From the NCBI GenBank assembly GCA_029215795.1, contig JARDYH010000001.1, positions 182,287,654-182,351,653 of the forward strand: DNA of 64,000 bases, given 5' to 3'. The position numbers were made by a program, and so were the translations under genes. Numbering within the stretch: the first letter of the stretch is position 1; every line of letters begins with the position of its first letter. Below, in pieces: positions 45,660-56,911 of this stretch. This DNA is from Anniella stebbinsi. Lineage: Eukaryota; Chordata; Lepidosauria; Squamata; Anniellidae. The notes below the pieces were generated by a model that worked only from the letters and a program-made list of their open reading frames with translations, was not told the DNA's origin and did no database searches.

Positions 45660-48113
45660 ATTGTAAGAATTACTAAAATAACAACAACAACAACAATAAT
45701 AATAGTAATAATAATATTTATTTATTACCCGCCTCTCCCAACTGATCGAGGCGGGGAACAGCATCAAACATAAAATACAAAACTGATTAACACTTAAAAC
45801 CAATACATTAAAATACCAATAAAACACCAATAAAACACTTTAAAATTCATCTGGGTAGGCCTGCCGGAAGAGATCAGTCTTTATAGATCTTTTAAATTCC
45901 TGAAGACTGGTGAGTTGGCGAATCTCTCCCGGCGGGTCATACCACAGTCTGGGAACGGCAGAAGAGAAGGTCCTCTGGGTAACGATTGTCAATCTAGTTC
46001 TTGTTGACTGTAGTAAATTCTTCCCAGAGGGCCTGAGCGTGCAGGGCAGATTGTATGGGAGAAGGCGATCCCGTAGGTAACCTGGACCCAAACCATGTAG
46101 GGCTTTAAAGGTAATAACCAACACTTTGTACTTCGCCCGGAAACTGATTGGCAGCCAGTGAAGAGATTTTAGAACTGGTGTAATGTGGTCACCCCTAGAT
46201 GTACCGTTGACCAACCTGGCTGCCATATTTTGAACTAGTTGAAGTTTCCAGACTAGGCACAGAGGTACAGAGGTACCCTACGTACAGCGCATTGCAGAAG
46301 TCGAGCCTCGAAGTTACCAGTGCGTGCACTACTGATTTTAGGTCTTCCAACTCTAGGAAGGGGCGCAGCTGGCGTATCATCCGAAGCTGATAGTAGGCAC
46401 TCCTGGCAGTCGCATCTATCTGAGCTGTCATTTGGAGTGACGGATCCAGGAGCATCCCCAAGCTGCGAACAGGGGGAGTGTAACCCCATCCAGAACTGGT
46501 TGACACACCTCCAACCCCAGGTTGTGGCTCTTGACAGTAAGCACCTCCGTCTTGTCTGGATTGAGCTTCAGTTTGTTTTTCCTCATCCAGCCCATTACTG
46601 CCTCCAAGCATTCATTCAGAGGAGACACACTATCCTTAGATGACGCTGTTGTCAAAGGCATAGAGAAATATATTTGGGTGTCATCAGCGTACTGATAGCA
46701 CCCCGCCCCATGCCTCCGGGATGATCTCTCCCAGTGGTTTCATGTAGATGTTAAACAGCATTGGGGACAGGATGGCACCTTGTGGTACACCACATAGCTG
46801 CTCCTTCTTTGAGGAGCAACTATCCCCAAGCATCACCATCTGGAACCTGCCCGAGAGGTAGGACCGGAACCACTGAAGCACAGTGCCCCTGAGTCCCAAT
46901 CCCCTCAGGCGTTCCAGAAGGATACCATGATTGATGGTATCGAAAGCTGCGGAGAGGTCCAGAAGTATCAACCGGGACACACTCCCCCTGTCAATACTTA
47001 AGTGTAGATTATCCACTAAGGCGATCATAGCAGTCTCAACTCCATATCCTGCCCTGAAGCCAGTTTGAAATGGGTCTAGAAAATCTGTATCGTCCAAAAC
47101 TGTTTGCAGTTGGAAGGCAACCGCCCTCTCGGTCACCTTGCCCAAAAATGGAAGATTTGATACTGGCCTGTAGTTATTAAAGTCCAGGGGATCAAGGGAG
47201 GGCTTTATTAGAAGCGGCCGTTCTAACCCTTATTTTAAACATGATGGAAAGCTCCCCTCCCTGAGAGATGCATTAATATTTTGTAATTGTGATGTAACTG
47301 CATCTCCTCCCTGGGCGACCAGCCAAGAAGGACAGGGATCGAGAGGGCAAGTCGTCCTCCTCACTTGACCAAGCAGCTTGTCCACGTCCGTGGTACTCAC
47401 CAACTGAAAGTGATCCAGTGTAATTCTGTTCGTGGAGTTGCTGGACACTCCATTGTCAGCCTCTGCTATAACAATGGCATCTAAGTCGGCTCTTATCTGA
47501 GAGATTTTATCTGTGAAATGATCGTTAAAGGCATCACAGCGAACTACCGAAGGCTCTAAAATCGGGTTCAGGGGGAAGGGTGCCCGGGTTAGACCCCTCA
47601 CCACCCTGAACAGTTCTGCTAGACGTGAATTCGCAGACGCAATGCATGCAGAGAAGAAAGCTTTCTTCGCTGCACGTATTGCCACCCCGTAGGAACAAAG
47701 ATGTTCTCTATGTCATGTCTTATCAGATATAAGTCAAGTTTTCCGCCATCGGCACTACAGTCATCGTCCTTTCCGCTTCAACTCCCTGAGATCTTCTGTA
47801 TACCAGGGCGCCCAATTAGAAGCGGGTTGGAGAGGACGTTTGGGGCCGATTGTGTCGATAGCCCTAGTTAGGTCTTGATTCCATCTATTGACCAGGGCTT
47901 CTGCAGGATCGTCGCCGATACCTGCCATAGATCCCTCCAAGGCCTTCTGGAATCCAGAAGGATCCATCAGCCTTTGAGGGCGGACCATCTTAATAGGTCC
48001 GCCACCCCTGCAGGGGTGGGTGGTAGCCGTGATACTAACCTTGACCAGAAAATGGTCTGTCCATGGCAATGCAGAGGTATTTATTACCTCCGCCCACAGA
48101 TCTGTACATGAGA

Positions 48114-48114
<1 letters not shown>
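45660..48114 (-). mobile_element. L2 LINE, antisense, 5'-truncated in the endonuclease
   Basis: The 3' tail is (TAATAATA)n with (GTT)n at 45680-45725, then a 3' UTR, ORF2 from 45840 to about 48114, and a truncated 5' end abutting an (ATT)n run. It is the same subfamily as the tails at 50690, 9425 and 58897-59575, and different from the L2 at 2519. Confidence 0.83.
45840..48114 (-). pseudogene. L2 ORF2 relic, reverse transcriptase and end of endonuclease
   Basis: From 48114 down: DHFLVKVSITATTHPCRGG (endonuclease end), KMVRPQRLMDPSGFQKAL, FNDHFTDKISQIRADLD, then reverse transcriptase AVAFQLQTVLDDTDFLDPF, LLDLSAAFDTINHGIL and GVPQGAILSPMLFNIYM. The catalytic block near 46690 is frameshifted. 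The C-terminus follows with LVTSRLDFCNALYVGYL and HITPVLKSLHWLPISFRAK. Six open pieces cover it, and damage is moderate. Confidence 0.82.
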
Positions 48115-48148
<34 letters not shown>

Positions 48149-48150
48149 TT
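48115..48150. repeat. (ATT)n microsatellite at the L2 5' junction
   Basis: About eleven att units lie exactly where the antisense L2 is truncated. Confidence 0.9.
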
Positions 48151-48159
48151 AAAAATTTG

Positions 48160-49185
48160 CCATCTTTCAGCCATTCTTCTCTTCCAAAATGTTCCTTTTT
48201 TGTAACTTTCCTCAGGGCACAGAAAGCTCACAGTTCCCATCCCCCATTTCATTCCAAGTTGAGCTTAAGTTGTACTTTACCTGAGTCTATGAATATGATG
48301 TACTAATTAAAGGAAGCTATCGCCAATGTTGTGTAGAGTGCCATTCCCTCTTCACTGAATAACTGCATCAGCCTGGACCCACACATTTACAATTAAGAGG
48401 GGAGAGTTCCAACGCAAGTGTCATAACTCATTCCCTGCCACACGAAAAGTTCACTCCACTTTTTCCTCTTTCAGACCTGTCTTTAATAATTGATTCTAGA
48501 GGGAAGACGCATTGGTCGGAATGCAAGTTTCCTGCCATCCATGCCCCTTTCCCTCTCCAAGGGCCTTGAGGCTTGTCTTCCTCCTCTCTCCAGATTTAAC
48601 AGTCTTAACAGGGAAGGTTGGAGAGACTTCCAGCCCCACTGTTATGCTCCCCCTTCTGCTGAGGCACTTGGGAAGAGAAGAAGGGGAGAGTTTTGCAAGC
48701 TTACCAGGCAAGATGAAATTTAGAGCTCCAACTCCTACCACTAGCTGTTGCCCCCAGATCTATGGGAGAAAAAAAAGCCATATGGTTGGTTGGGCAGTTA
48801 AATTCAAAGCACATCAGTTTTCAGGTCTTTAAAGTTTTTTTCTGAATTCAGTGTAGATTTAAGCCCTGTTTAGGCATTTGCCTGCAACATGTGAGGGATG
48901 GGATGTGGACATATATGCAGGCCTTGCCCCCAATATCCTTTTGTAAGTGGACTTTTTCCTGAGTCACATGGAGAGCATTCTCCACCTTGGGAAGCTGCTT
49001 CCTCCTGGAGCTTGTAGGCATGGTCCCCAACTCCAGGGAGAGGAACCATCCTGTGTCCTAGACCGGCCCTGCCTAGCAAGCAGAGCAGTTGGGTCCTGTA
49101 GGAGCTCTACAGAACTTCAGCCTAAACTTCGTTTCACTTTTGTTTCCCACAATGGGAAATTCCTTTCTCTCCCTTTATTCTTCTC

Positions 49186-49220
<35 letters not shown>

Positions 49221-49570
49221 TTCTTTCCTTCTTACCCCTTCTCCCATTCAGTAGTTAGAGCTGGGGGCAATAAGTTAAGTTAGCAGGGTGGGGGTGTCTA
49301 ATGTCCTCCCTCAGCTTTTCTGCTGAGGCCTAGAGACAGCCTGCAACAAACGCTCCACTAAGGCATGGGCACTTTGTTGGCAGGAAGAAAGAGCCAACGG
49401 CAGCAGAATTTGCAATGCTCCAGGGCTGGACGTGACCTGCCCTCAGCTTTTGGCATGGCTTGGCTGGAAGGCTCCAAAAACACAAGGGAATTCCTTCCTG
49501 CTTAACAGGGCCAAAGAAGGCCCCGGCCGCTGCTGCTGCCACCACTGCCGCACCCAATGTCGTAAATAAA
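48160..49570. other. Intron 7 stretch, unidentified apart from a microsatellite
   Basis: (ctgt)n and (ct)n run at about 49185-49222. Several frames of 60-106 codons exist on both strands but overlap each other and show no domain. GC content is higher than in the surrounding L1 DNA. Confidence 0.45.
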
Positions 49571-50218
49571 GGGTGTCACTCAAGAATGCTGATAGCAGTG
49601 ACCGATGAAACAGTCCGTGGGTGAAAGCCAAGTTTGCAGTCCGAAGCCAAGTTGAACAATCTTCCTTTTCATCTGAGTGTCCATTAGTCCTAAAATAAAA
49701 TATTCTGGCTTCAATTGTATATTAATCTTTAAGATTTTTTGCATTAAGGAATGAATTTGTATCCAAAACGCTTTTGCTTTCATACAAGTACACCATAGAT
49801 GATAAAAAGTTCCTTCTTGTTCTTCACATTTCCAACACATTCCAGAAGCTCCCTTATGCATTTTAGCTAATTTCGAAGGGGACATATACCATCTATACAT
49901 CATCTTATAAAAATTCTCTTTAAGTCTGACACTTAAAGTAAACTTTAGATCTTTTGATCACATATTTTCCCATTGTTCCATTGATATATTATATCCAAAG
50001 TTTTGTGCCCATTTTATCATACATTCTTTCACGTTCTTCCTCCGTCTCAAATTTCAACAGTAACAGACTTTTGAGATAACATGTTCATCATTTGTACAGA
50101 GCGCCCTTTCAAATTCAGACTTTGTTTGCTCAAATCCACATGTTTTTCCATCTAATTTAAACCTTTCCACGATTTGCAAGTACGCAAACCATTGACGCAT
50201 ATGCCCTTCTTTAATTAC

Positions 50219-50683
50219 CGTATTTCATCGATTCTAAGATGCACTTCTCCCCCATGTTTACATCTGTAAAAATGGGGTGCAACTTAGAATCGATGGTGAC
50301 TTAGAATCGCCGGATGTCTCCCACATTTTGCAGAAGGCACAACACTCAGCTTTTGCTTCCTTTAAAATCAAGAACTCAAGTATGATGTGGTCACTTTCCC
50401 GCAGAGTTCCTGTAACTGCCACTTTATCCACTACGTCATCCCTATTTGTCAGTATCAAGTCAAGGATAGCCGTTCCTCTAATTTCTTCCTCTACTTTCTG
50501 TAGGAGAAAGTTATCAGCCACACATGTCAGGAATTTCTTGGAGGGGCCATTTTTGGCAGAATTTGTCTCCCAAATTGAAGTCCCCATTTCCTTGAAACAT
50601 TGGCAATTTGCTTTTCAAAAGTTTCATCCTCATCTTCCCCTTGATTGGGTGGTCGGTAGTAGACTCCAACTATCATGCTTCTT

Positions 50684-50719
<36 letters not shown>

Positions 50720-51236
50720 TTATTTATTTATTACCCGCCTCTCCCAATGGATCGAGGCAGGGAACAGCACTAAACATAAAATACAAAACTGATTAAAAGC
50801 ACATAAAACCATACATCATTAAAATACCAATAAAACACCAATAAAACACTTTAAAATTCATCTGGGTAGGCCTGCCGGAAGAGATCAGTCTTTGTAGATC
50901 TTTTAAATTCCTGAAGACTGGTGAGTTCGCGAATTCCTTTCCCCATTTATTGTAATCCAGATGCTCTCGATGGGGCTCCCAGGCTCATCCTCTTGTATTT
51001 CTGTGCAGGGATAAGTATTTTTAACATAAAGTGCGATTCTGCCTCCTTTTCTATTTCTTCTGTTCTGTTTGAACAAGTTATATCCTTCAATTGCTATATT
51101 CCAGTCATGGGAGTCATCCCACCAAGTTTCAGTTATACCTATCAAGTCATATTTGCCTTCATGTATTAAGAGGACAAGTTCATTATGTTTATTTCCCATA
51201 CTCTGAGCATTAGTATGTAGACATCGAAGCCCATCC
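50219..51236 (-). mobile_element. CR1 endonuclease fragment inside the L1, itself split by an L2 tail
   Basis: From 51236 down the minus strand reads LRCLHTNAQSMGNKHNELV, ITETWWDDSHDWN and KGGRIALYVKN. After the L2 tail (50690-50938) it resumes near 50689 with IVGVYYRPPNQGEDE and ends with AILDLILTNRDDVVDKV and LRESDHIILEFLILK. This is the first 220 or so residues of a CR1 endonuclease. The last part (50219-50310) is a short inverted-repeat segment, catcgattctaagatgc against gcaacttagaatcgatg. Confidence 0.77.
50690..50938 (-). mobile_element. L2 3' end, antisense
   Basis: (AAT)n at 50690-50716 followed by ttattacccgcctctcccaa and an L2 3' UTR up to cagactggtgagtt-like C-terminal codons, nearly the same as 45725-45925. 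It is inserted in the CR1 fragment. Confidence 0.83.
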
Positions 51237-51457
51237 ACCAGTCCCAAATGGTCCATCAAATCAAAAAAACTCTTTGACAGTTTACCCTGGTGCTTTTTAA
51301 TATATTTCTCCGAGGTTTTATCCACTTGTGGTAAAATTACTCCATTCCAATCACCCAACAAACACCAATTATCAAAAGTTAAGTCGAAGATACTATCCCT
51401 CAATTTTTTGTAAAATTCCACTTTGAATTCATTTGGTGCATAAACTCCCAACACCAT
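50903..51457 (-). pseudogene. Chimeric open frame: L1 endonuclease fused to CR1 endonuclease
   Basis: 184 codons are open. The first half is L1 (VLGVYAPNEFKVEFYKKL, WCLLGDWNGVILPQVDK, SFFDLMDHLGLVD) and, without a break, the second half is CR1 (GLRCLHTNAQSMGNK, ITETWWDDSHDWN). The last residues come from the L2 tail. This is an accidental fusion at a transposon junction and is unlikely to be expressed as a protein. Confidence 0.75.
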
Positions 51458-51874
51458 TATTGCAGTTACTCAGTTTTAAATCAATTTTCACTCCCACAAA
51501 ACAACCTTGTTCATCCAACAGTACTAACTCTGGTTTCAGATGTGATTTAATATACAGCACAACACCATTTTTAAAAAAATATTTGCCGAAATAAATTCTT
51601 CCCCCAAACCTTTGTTAACCAAATATTTTTATCCTTTTTCCTAATATGCGTCTCTTGCAAACAATGTCCAATTTTAGCTTTTTGAAATGGTATTTTTTTC
51701 TTTTTTGTGGGGTATTTGCTCCATTTATATTCCATGTTAAAAAATTTGTAATCCATAATGAGATTAATTAGAGAGTTCCTTTTTAAAAATTTTCATGAAA
51801 TCCATTGCTTTTTGCACTGAATTCAACTTAAACCTTTCTTGTCTGAAGATAAAAATCACACCTTCAGGAATTTC

Positions 51875-52555
51875 CTATCGGAACTCAATCTGATTTTGCT
51901 TTAACACTGTTGTCAAAAACACATATTCCCTCTGTTTGCGTAATAGTCTATTCGGCATCTCTTTCAAGATAATAATCTCAGTATCATCCATCTTCATTTT
52001 AGTTACATAATGTTGTTGTAGAATCTGGTCCCTTGTCTTCTTTCTGACGAAATTCACTACTATATACCTTGGCACGCCTCTGGTTGTAACAAACGTTGAA
52101 TTGGCTCTGTACACTCTATCGATTTCCATCTCCATTGTATCCTCTTCACAGTCCAAAAAAGTTACTAAACATTTGATAATTTTCTCTCTGATATCCCCTT
52201 GTGTCTCTGGGATTTTTCTAAATCTTAATGAATATTCCATTTGCTTTAGTTCCCATATCGATACTCTGTCTGCTTCTTTTTCATGTTCTGCAAACAGAAC
52301 TTCCGTTTTGGTCTCCAGCGTTTCCACTTTATCTGAAATTTCTTTTATCTCCTTCCCAATCTTTATCATATTGTTATCTAATTTTTTAATTTCCTTTTTA
52401 GTCTCCCCAAATTTTTCCTCCTTCTTGTTCTGAAGCTGATTTCCCCAATCATCCATCTTTTTACTCAAATCCTCACAAACTTTCTGTAGTTGCTCAGAGG
52501 CAGTCATTCTTTCAAAAGACAAGTCCACTGAGCCTTTTCTGGCTCCTTTCCTCAT
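51875..52555 (-). CDS. L1 ORF1, open frame of 226 codons
   Basis: The reading frame is intact from MRKGARKGSVDLSFERM to a stop after NQIEFR. A long coiled coil (about residues 25-95; heptads in KKLDNNMIKIGKEIKEISD) precedes the RNA-recognition-like SLRFRKIPETQGDIREKI and a C-terminal domain with MEIDRVYRANSTF and PRYIVVNFVRKKTRD. L1 ORF1 proteins form trimers that bind L1 RNA. It belongs to a different subfamily from the ORF1 at 56912-57844. The frame is open although its ORF2 is destroyed. The usual end of the family may be a little longer. Confidence 0.75.
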   Translation of the reverse strand: MRKGARKGSVDLSFERMTASEQLQKVCEDLSKKMDDWGNQLQNKKEEKFGETKKEIKKLDNNMIKIGKEIKEISDKVETLETKTEVLFAEHEKEADRVSIWELKQMEYSLRFRKIPETQGDIREKIIKCLVTFLDCEEDTMEMEIDRVYRANSTFVTTRGVPRYIVVNFVRKKTRDQILQQHYVTKMKMDDTEIIILKEMPNRLLRKQREYVFLTTVLKQNQIEFR

Positions 52556-53091
52556 ATCTCCAGTTCAGCATTTGCTTATCTGTTGGTATATACTGGCACC
52601 CTTCCAACTTCGCCTGTTCCACTCAGAGAAAATGAAAGCAAAAATGTGGAAGGGGGAAAACAAACAAACCCAGCAGAACTTTTCTCCATCCAGTTATATA
52701 GTCCTTATGCACTTTTCTCAAACAAACAGGCAAAAGAGAAAGAAAAGATCACAAGAAACCCCTCTTCACACATTCCTTCACCGTAGCCCTTATGTATATT
52801 TAGTCCAAAGATGTTATTTCTGTGGTTCCCTCCCCGCTTACTCAGTTCTTCTTCTTATTATTTATAATCCAAGGGAAGGGGTTCTCACCGTTATTTACAA
52901 GCTGGCTCTTTGCAGGGTGAAATCCTCTCTCCTCCTGCTGTGTGCCTTCTCCTGAGCTCTGAAACTTGATCTTTTTTTTTTTTTGTAAATAATTTTATTA
53001 TTTTCAACATAATGATAACATAAAATACATACATAACCCTTGACAATCCCCCCCCGTGTACCCCCCCACCATGAGACCTTCTCTTAACCTC

Positions 53092-56000
53092 TTATTCTAT
53101 CCAGAAGTTTATCGACTCTTTTGAAGGTGTTTGTCCCTTCCCCGATCTTAATACATATTCCAAAAGGGGTCTCCATATTTCCCCAAAATCATTTTTACCG
53201 GACATTCCCCTTTTCAATTTCATTTTACAAGTTAGCATATCATTCAAAGCCATATCCCATATTTCTTTATACCATTCTTCTATTGTATAGCTTCCTTGTC
53301 CTTTCCAATTTTTTGCAATCATTAGTCTAACAGGAGTCAGGAGGTTGTTTATCAATTCCCTCTTGTTTTTATCCTCTTCCCCTCTATCCCATATTGCTAG
53401 TAGAGCGAGCTTCGGGTCTAATTCCACTTTACTTCCAATTATTTCACTTATTTCTTTAAATACCCTTTTCCAAAATTTTTGTACATATTCACAGCTCCAC
53501 CACATATGGTAATAAGTTCCAACCTCCTGGCATCCTCTCCAACACTTTTTAGATATTTTTTTATCAATCTGGTGAAATCTAACCGGAGTTAGATACCATC
53601 TCCACAATACCTTATAAAAATTCTCCTTAATTCTGATCGATAACAATTTTAACATTCTTGCGTTCCACAACCTCTCCCAGTTATAATCCTTAATTTCTCC
53701 ATTTACGTCTTCTTCCCAAGCCTTTTTTATTACTTTAAGTGAATTTTGAAATTCTTCCTCTATCAATAATTTATATATCTCACTAGTCAACCCTTTCTTA
53801 ATTTCCTTTCCTTCTTTCCTGCCTTTTGACTCTACTAATTCTTCAAATCTTGTATTGTTTCTACACTTTTTATTTTTCAATTTCCATTCCTGAGTCCATT
53901 TCCCTAGTTGTATACATTTTCTTTTGAATTTTCTTAAAGAAAATATTTTTCAATTTATAATCTATTTCCCCAGTTTGCGTCTCCAACCACTCCAGATCTT
54001 CCTCCCCTAGAATACAGCTTATAACATACCTTAACTGATTAGCTATATAATAGTACTTAATATTTGGAAGCCCTAAACCTCCCTTCTTTTGAGCCTTATA
54101 CCATAACCCTTTATTAATCCTGGCTTTCTTATCCCCATTACAATATGCATTGATTATATTTTGCCAACTTTTCAGCTCTACATCTGATATTTTAATTGGT
54201 AACATTCTAAACAAAAAATTAATTTTAGGTAAAATCTTCATTTTAATAATTGCTATTCTACCAAACCAAGAATGTTTTAATTTCTTATATACTTCTAATT
54301 TCTCCCCTACTTGTTTTTTTAAAGCTACCAAATTAAGTTCCTCAAGCCTATCTAAATCTCTATCAATGTTAATACCTAAATAACGTACTATGTTTTTAAG
54401 TCTAAGACCCAACTTATCCTTACCTTCTTCCAACTCTTCCTTATTATAATTAAATAACATCATTTCTGACTTCCCCCAATTTACTTTTAATCCCGTGATT
54501 TCTCCAAATTCTCTTAAATGTTTCTTAATCACCTCAGCACTCCCTAGGGGATCTTCTACCGTCAATAAGGTATCGTCCGCAAACATATTCATTTTAATCT
54601 TCTCCTTTCTTCCTATCCCCTTCACTCTTTCATCTTCCCTTATTACATTTGCCAAAATTTCTATTACTATTGCAAATAGGATCGGTGAAAGAGGACATCC
54701 CTGTCTAGTTCCTCGGGCTAGTGTAATCTGTTGTGTTAACCCATCATTAACCAATATTTCCGCTTTATTATTTTTATACAACTTATCCATCACTCCCATA
54801 AAACAATCTCCAAACCCAAATGTTTTTAATATTGTTTTAAGTGCTGGCCATTCCACACAATCAAAGGCTTTGAATATATCCAATGCTAGCAGACCTGCTT
54901 TTAAATTCCTTTTTTTTATGATACTAATTATATTTAATACTCTTCCCATTAAATTAGGCATTTGCCTACCCGGGATAAATCCACACTGATCTTTTTTAAT
55001 ATATTTACTAATAAATGTGGCCATTCTTTTTGCCAATATTGCTGTAAAAATCTTTGAATCTTGATTTATTAAGGAAATTGGTCTATATGATGCGGGATCC
55101 GTTAAATCCTTACCTGGTTTCGGAATTAATATAATCAGGGAATGTTCCCATGATGGCGGAGTCTTCCCCCCTTCTATTATAGTATTAAATAATTTCTTTA
55201 ATCTTGGTACTAAAATTCCTTTAAAAAGCTTATAATACTCCGACCCCAAACCATCCAACCCCGGTGATTTTCCTCCTTTTAATTTATCAATAACTCCCTC
55301 TATCTCTTTTTCCGTAACTAAACCTTCCATATAATCCCTGTCCTGTTCCTGCAATTTTATTTTCCAATTCCTCTCTACATATTCCAATATCTTATCTTGC
55401 GGTCCCGATCCTGATGTATATAATTCACTATAAAAGTCCTCAAATATACTTAATTTATCTTTCATTAAATTACAACTATTCCCTGCCTTATCCTTTATTG
55501 TCCCTATCATATTCTTAGCCTTTTCCAACTGTGTGGATCTAGCCAGCATCTTTGAGTTTCTATTACTATATTCAAAAAAGTCTCTTTTTAAATACAACAA
55601 ATTCTTTTGAACTTGTTCTAATTCTTCTTTCTCTAATTCCTTTTTCTTAGCTTGAATTTGGGCTAATAGGCGTTTATCTTTTGTCTCCTTTAACTTTTCT
55701 TCCAAACTTCTTATCTCCTCTTCAATCTTTTTATTTTGAGCTTCCTGTTGTTTTTTTAATGTGCATCTTTCCCTAATACAAATCCCTCTTACTACAGCTT
55801 TCATTGTGTCCCATAATATGTCCTGCCGGTTGTTCTCTTTTTCATTAATCTCCCAAATTTCCTGCAGTTCTTTCTTTATTTTCTCCATTATATCCTTTTT
55901 ATTCAACAACCTTACATCCAATCTCCATCTCTTCGCTTGTCTATAGTCTTTCTTGGTTTCCATGTCCATTGACATCAACGCGTGGTCAGTGACCTTGATA

Positions 56001-56670
56001 ACTCCAATATCACAATCTATAATTTTGGGTAACATATTTTTTGATACAAAAATGTGGTCTATCCTAGAATAACTCTTAAATCTCTGTGAATAAAAAGTAT
56101 ATTTCCTTTCTTCCCCTCTTAAGGCTCTCCACACATCCATTAATTCTTTCCCTTCCATTAATTTGCTTAACTCTGTCTTCCCCACCCTCTTAGTATCTTT
56201 TAGTATGTTATCCCGGTCTTTCCCTATATCTAGTACCATATTAAAGTCACCAGCCATCACAATGTGCTTTTTACCCACTTCTCCCAACCCGTTAAATACT
56301 TCATTGATAAAATCCATTTGTTTCCCATTTGGAGCATATATATTCACTAATACATATTCCTCTTCTCCCAACTTGCAGAACATAATAAGAAACCTTCCAT
56401 TGCTATCTCTCTTTACACTTTGAATAGTTATACCACATGTCTTTGAAATTATTATTGCCACTCCTCTCGATTTCGAAGTTCCATATGCCTTCTCATAAAC
56501 GCCCACCTCCCTCATTTGAAGCTCATTAACTCCATCTTTAGCCTGATGGGTTTCCTGCAAAAAAATTACATCTATTTTTTTTTCTTTAATAACATTTCAA
56601 TCCTCTTTCTTTTAATTACCGTTCCTAGCCCTTTAACATTCAGTGTTGCCAATCTAAGTTTATTTTCCAT
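53092..56670 (-). pseudogene. L1 ORF2 with two frameshifts (endonuclease and reverse transcriptase)
   Basis: The natural start is the ATG at 56670 (ENKLRLATLNVKGLGTVIK). A run of nine A near 56577-56585 throws this frame into a stop. From 56560 a single frame is open for 896 codons: endonuclease (VMAGDFNMVLD, YSRIDHIFVSK, VTDHALMSMD), then a coiled-coil linker, then reverse transcriptase (SYRPISLINQDSKIF, DQCGFIPGRQ, ALDIFKAFDCVEWPAL, GTRQGCPLSPILFAIVIEI, MFADDTLLT). Near 53920 a second one-base indel in an A-rich run shifts the frame, and the C-terminus continues to 53092 with the KCWRGCQEVGTYYHMWWSC Cys motif. Catalytic residues are intact. Confidence 0.87.
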
Positions 56671-56911
56671 CTCTCTCTTTCACACAAGTCTTTAAGTCGG
56701 TCTCCCTGTGTGTAACACATACCCCCCCCTAACCCTCCCCCCCACATTCACCCCCAATTCACCCCCCTCCTCACCAGCTTGCTGGGCTTTGGTCCCAATC
56801 TTCTTAGAACTCTTAGGGGGGGGGGGAAACTCGGCCCAACATTCCGGAATGACGTCCACCCTCCCCTCCAAGTCTCCTCTTCTCCCTATCTCTCTTACAA
56901 TATATTAAAGT

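Larger units (their letters stand above)
49571..52955 (-). mobile_element. L1 LINE, antisense, mosaic with CR1 and L2 pieces
   Basis: From 52955 down: 5' leader, ORF1 (52555-51875), endonuclease (51750-51237), then a CR1 and L2 block (50219-51236), then the last part of L1 ORF2 (50218-49571). The whole reverse transcriptase is missing. No poly-A end or duplication is seen at 49571. The 5' end meets the copia-like relic at the target site now occupied by the younger L1 (52960-58434). Confidence 0.78.

Noticed and set aside
50219..50310. Small hairpin (catcgattctaag / cttagaatcgatg) as an independent DNA transposon
   Set aside because: Ends and target duplication cannot be defined. Mentioned only within the CR1 fragment entry.
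54495..54989. 164-codon plus-strand frame
   Set aside because: Lies opposite the L1 reverse transcriptase. It is a shadow of the minus-strand ORF2.
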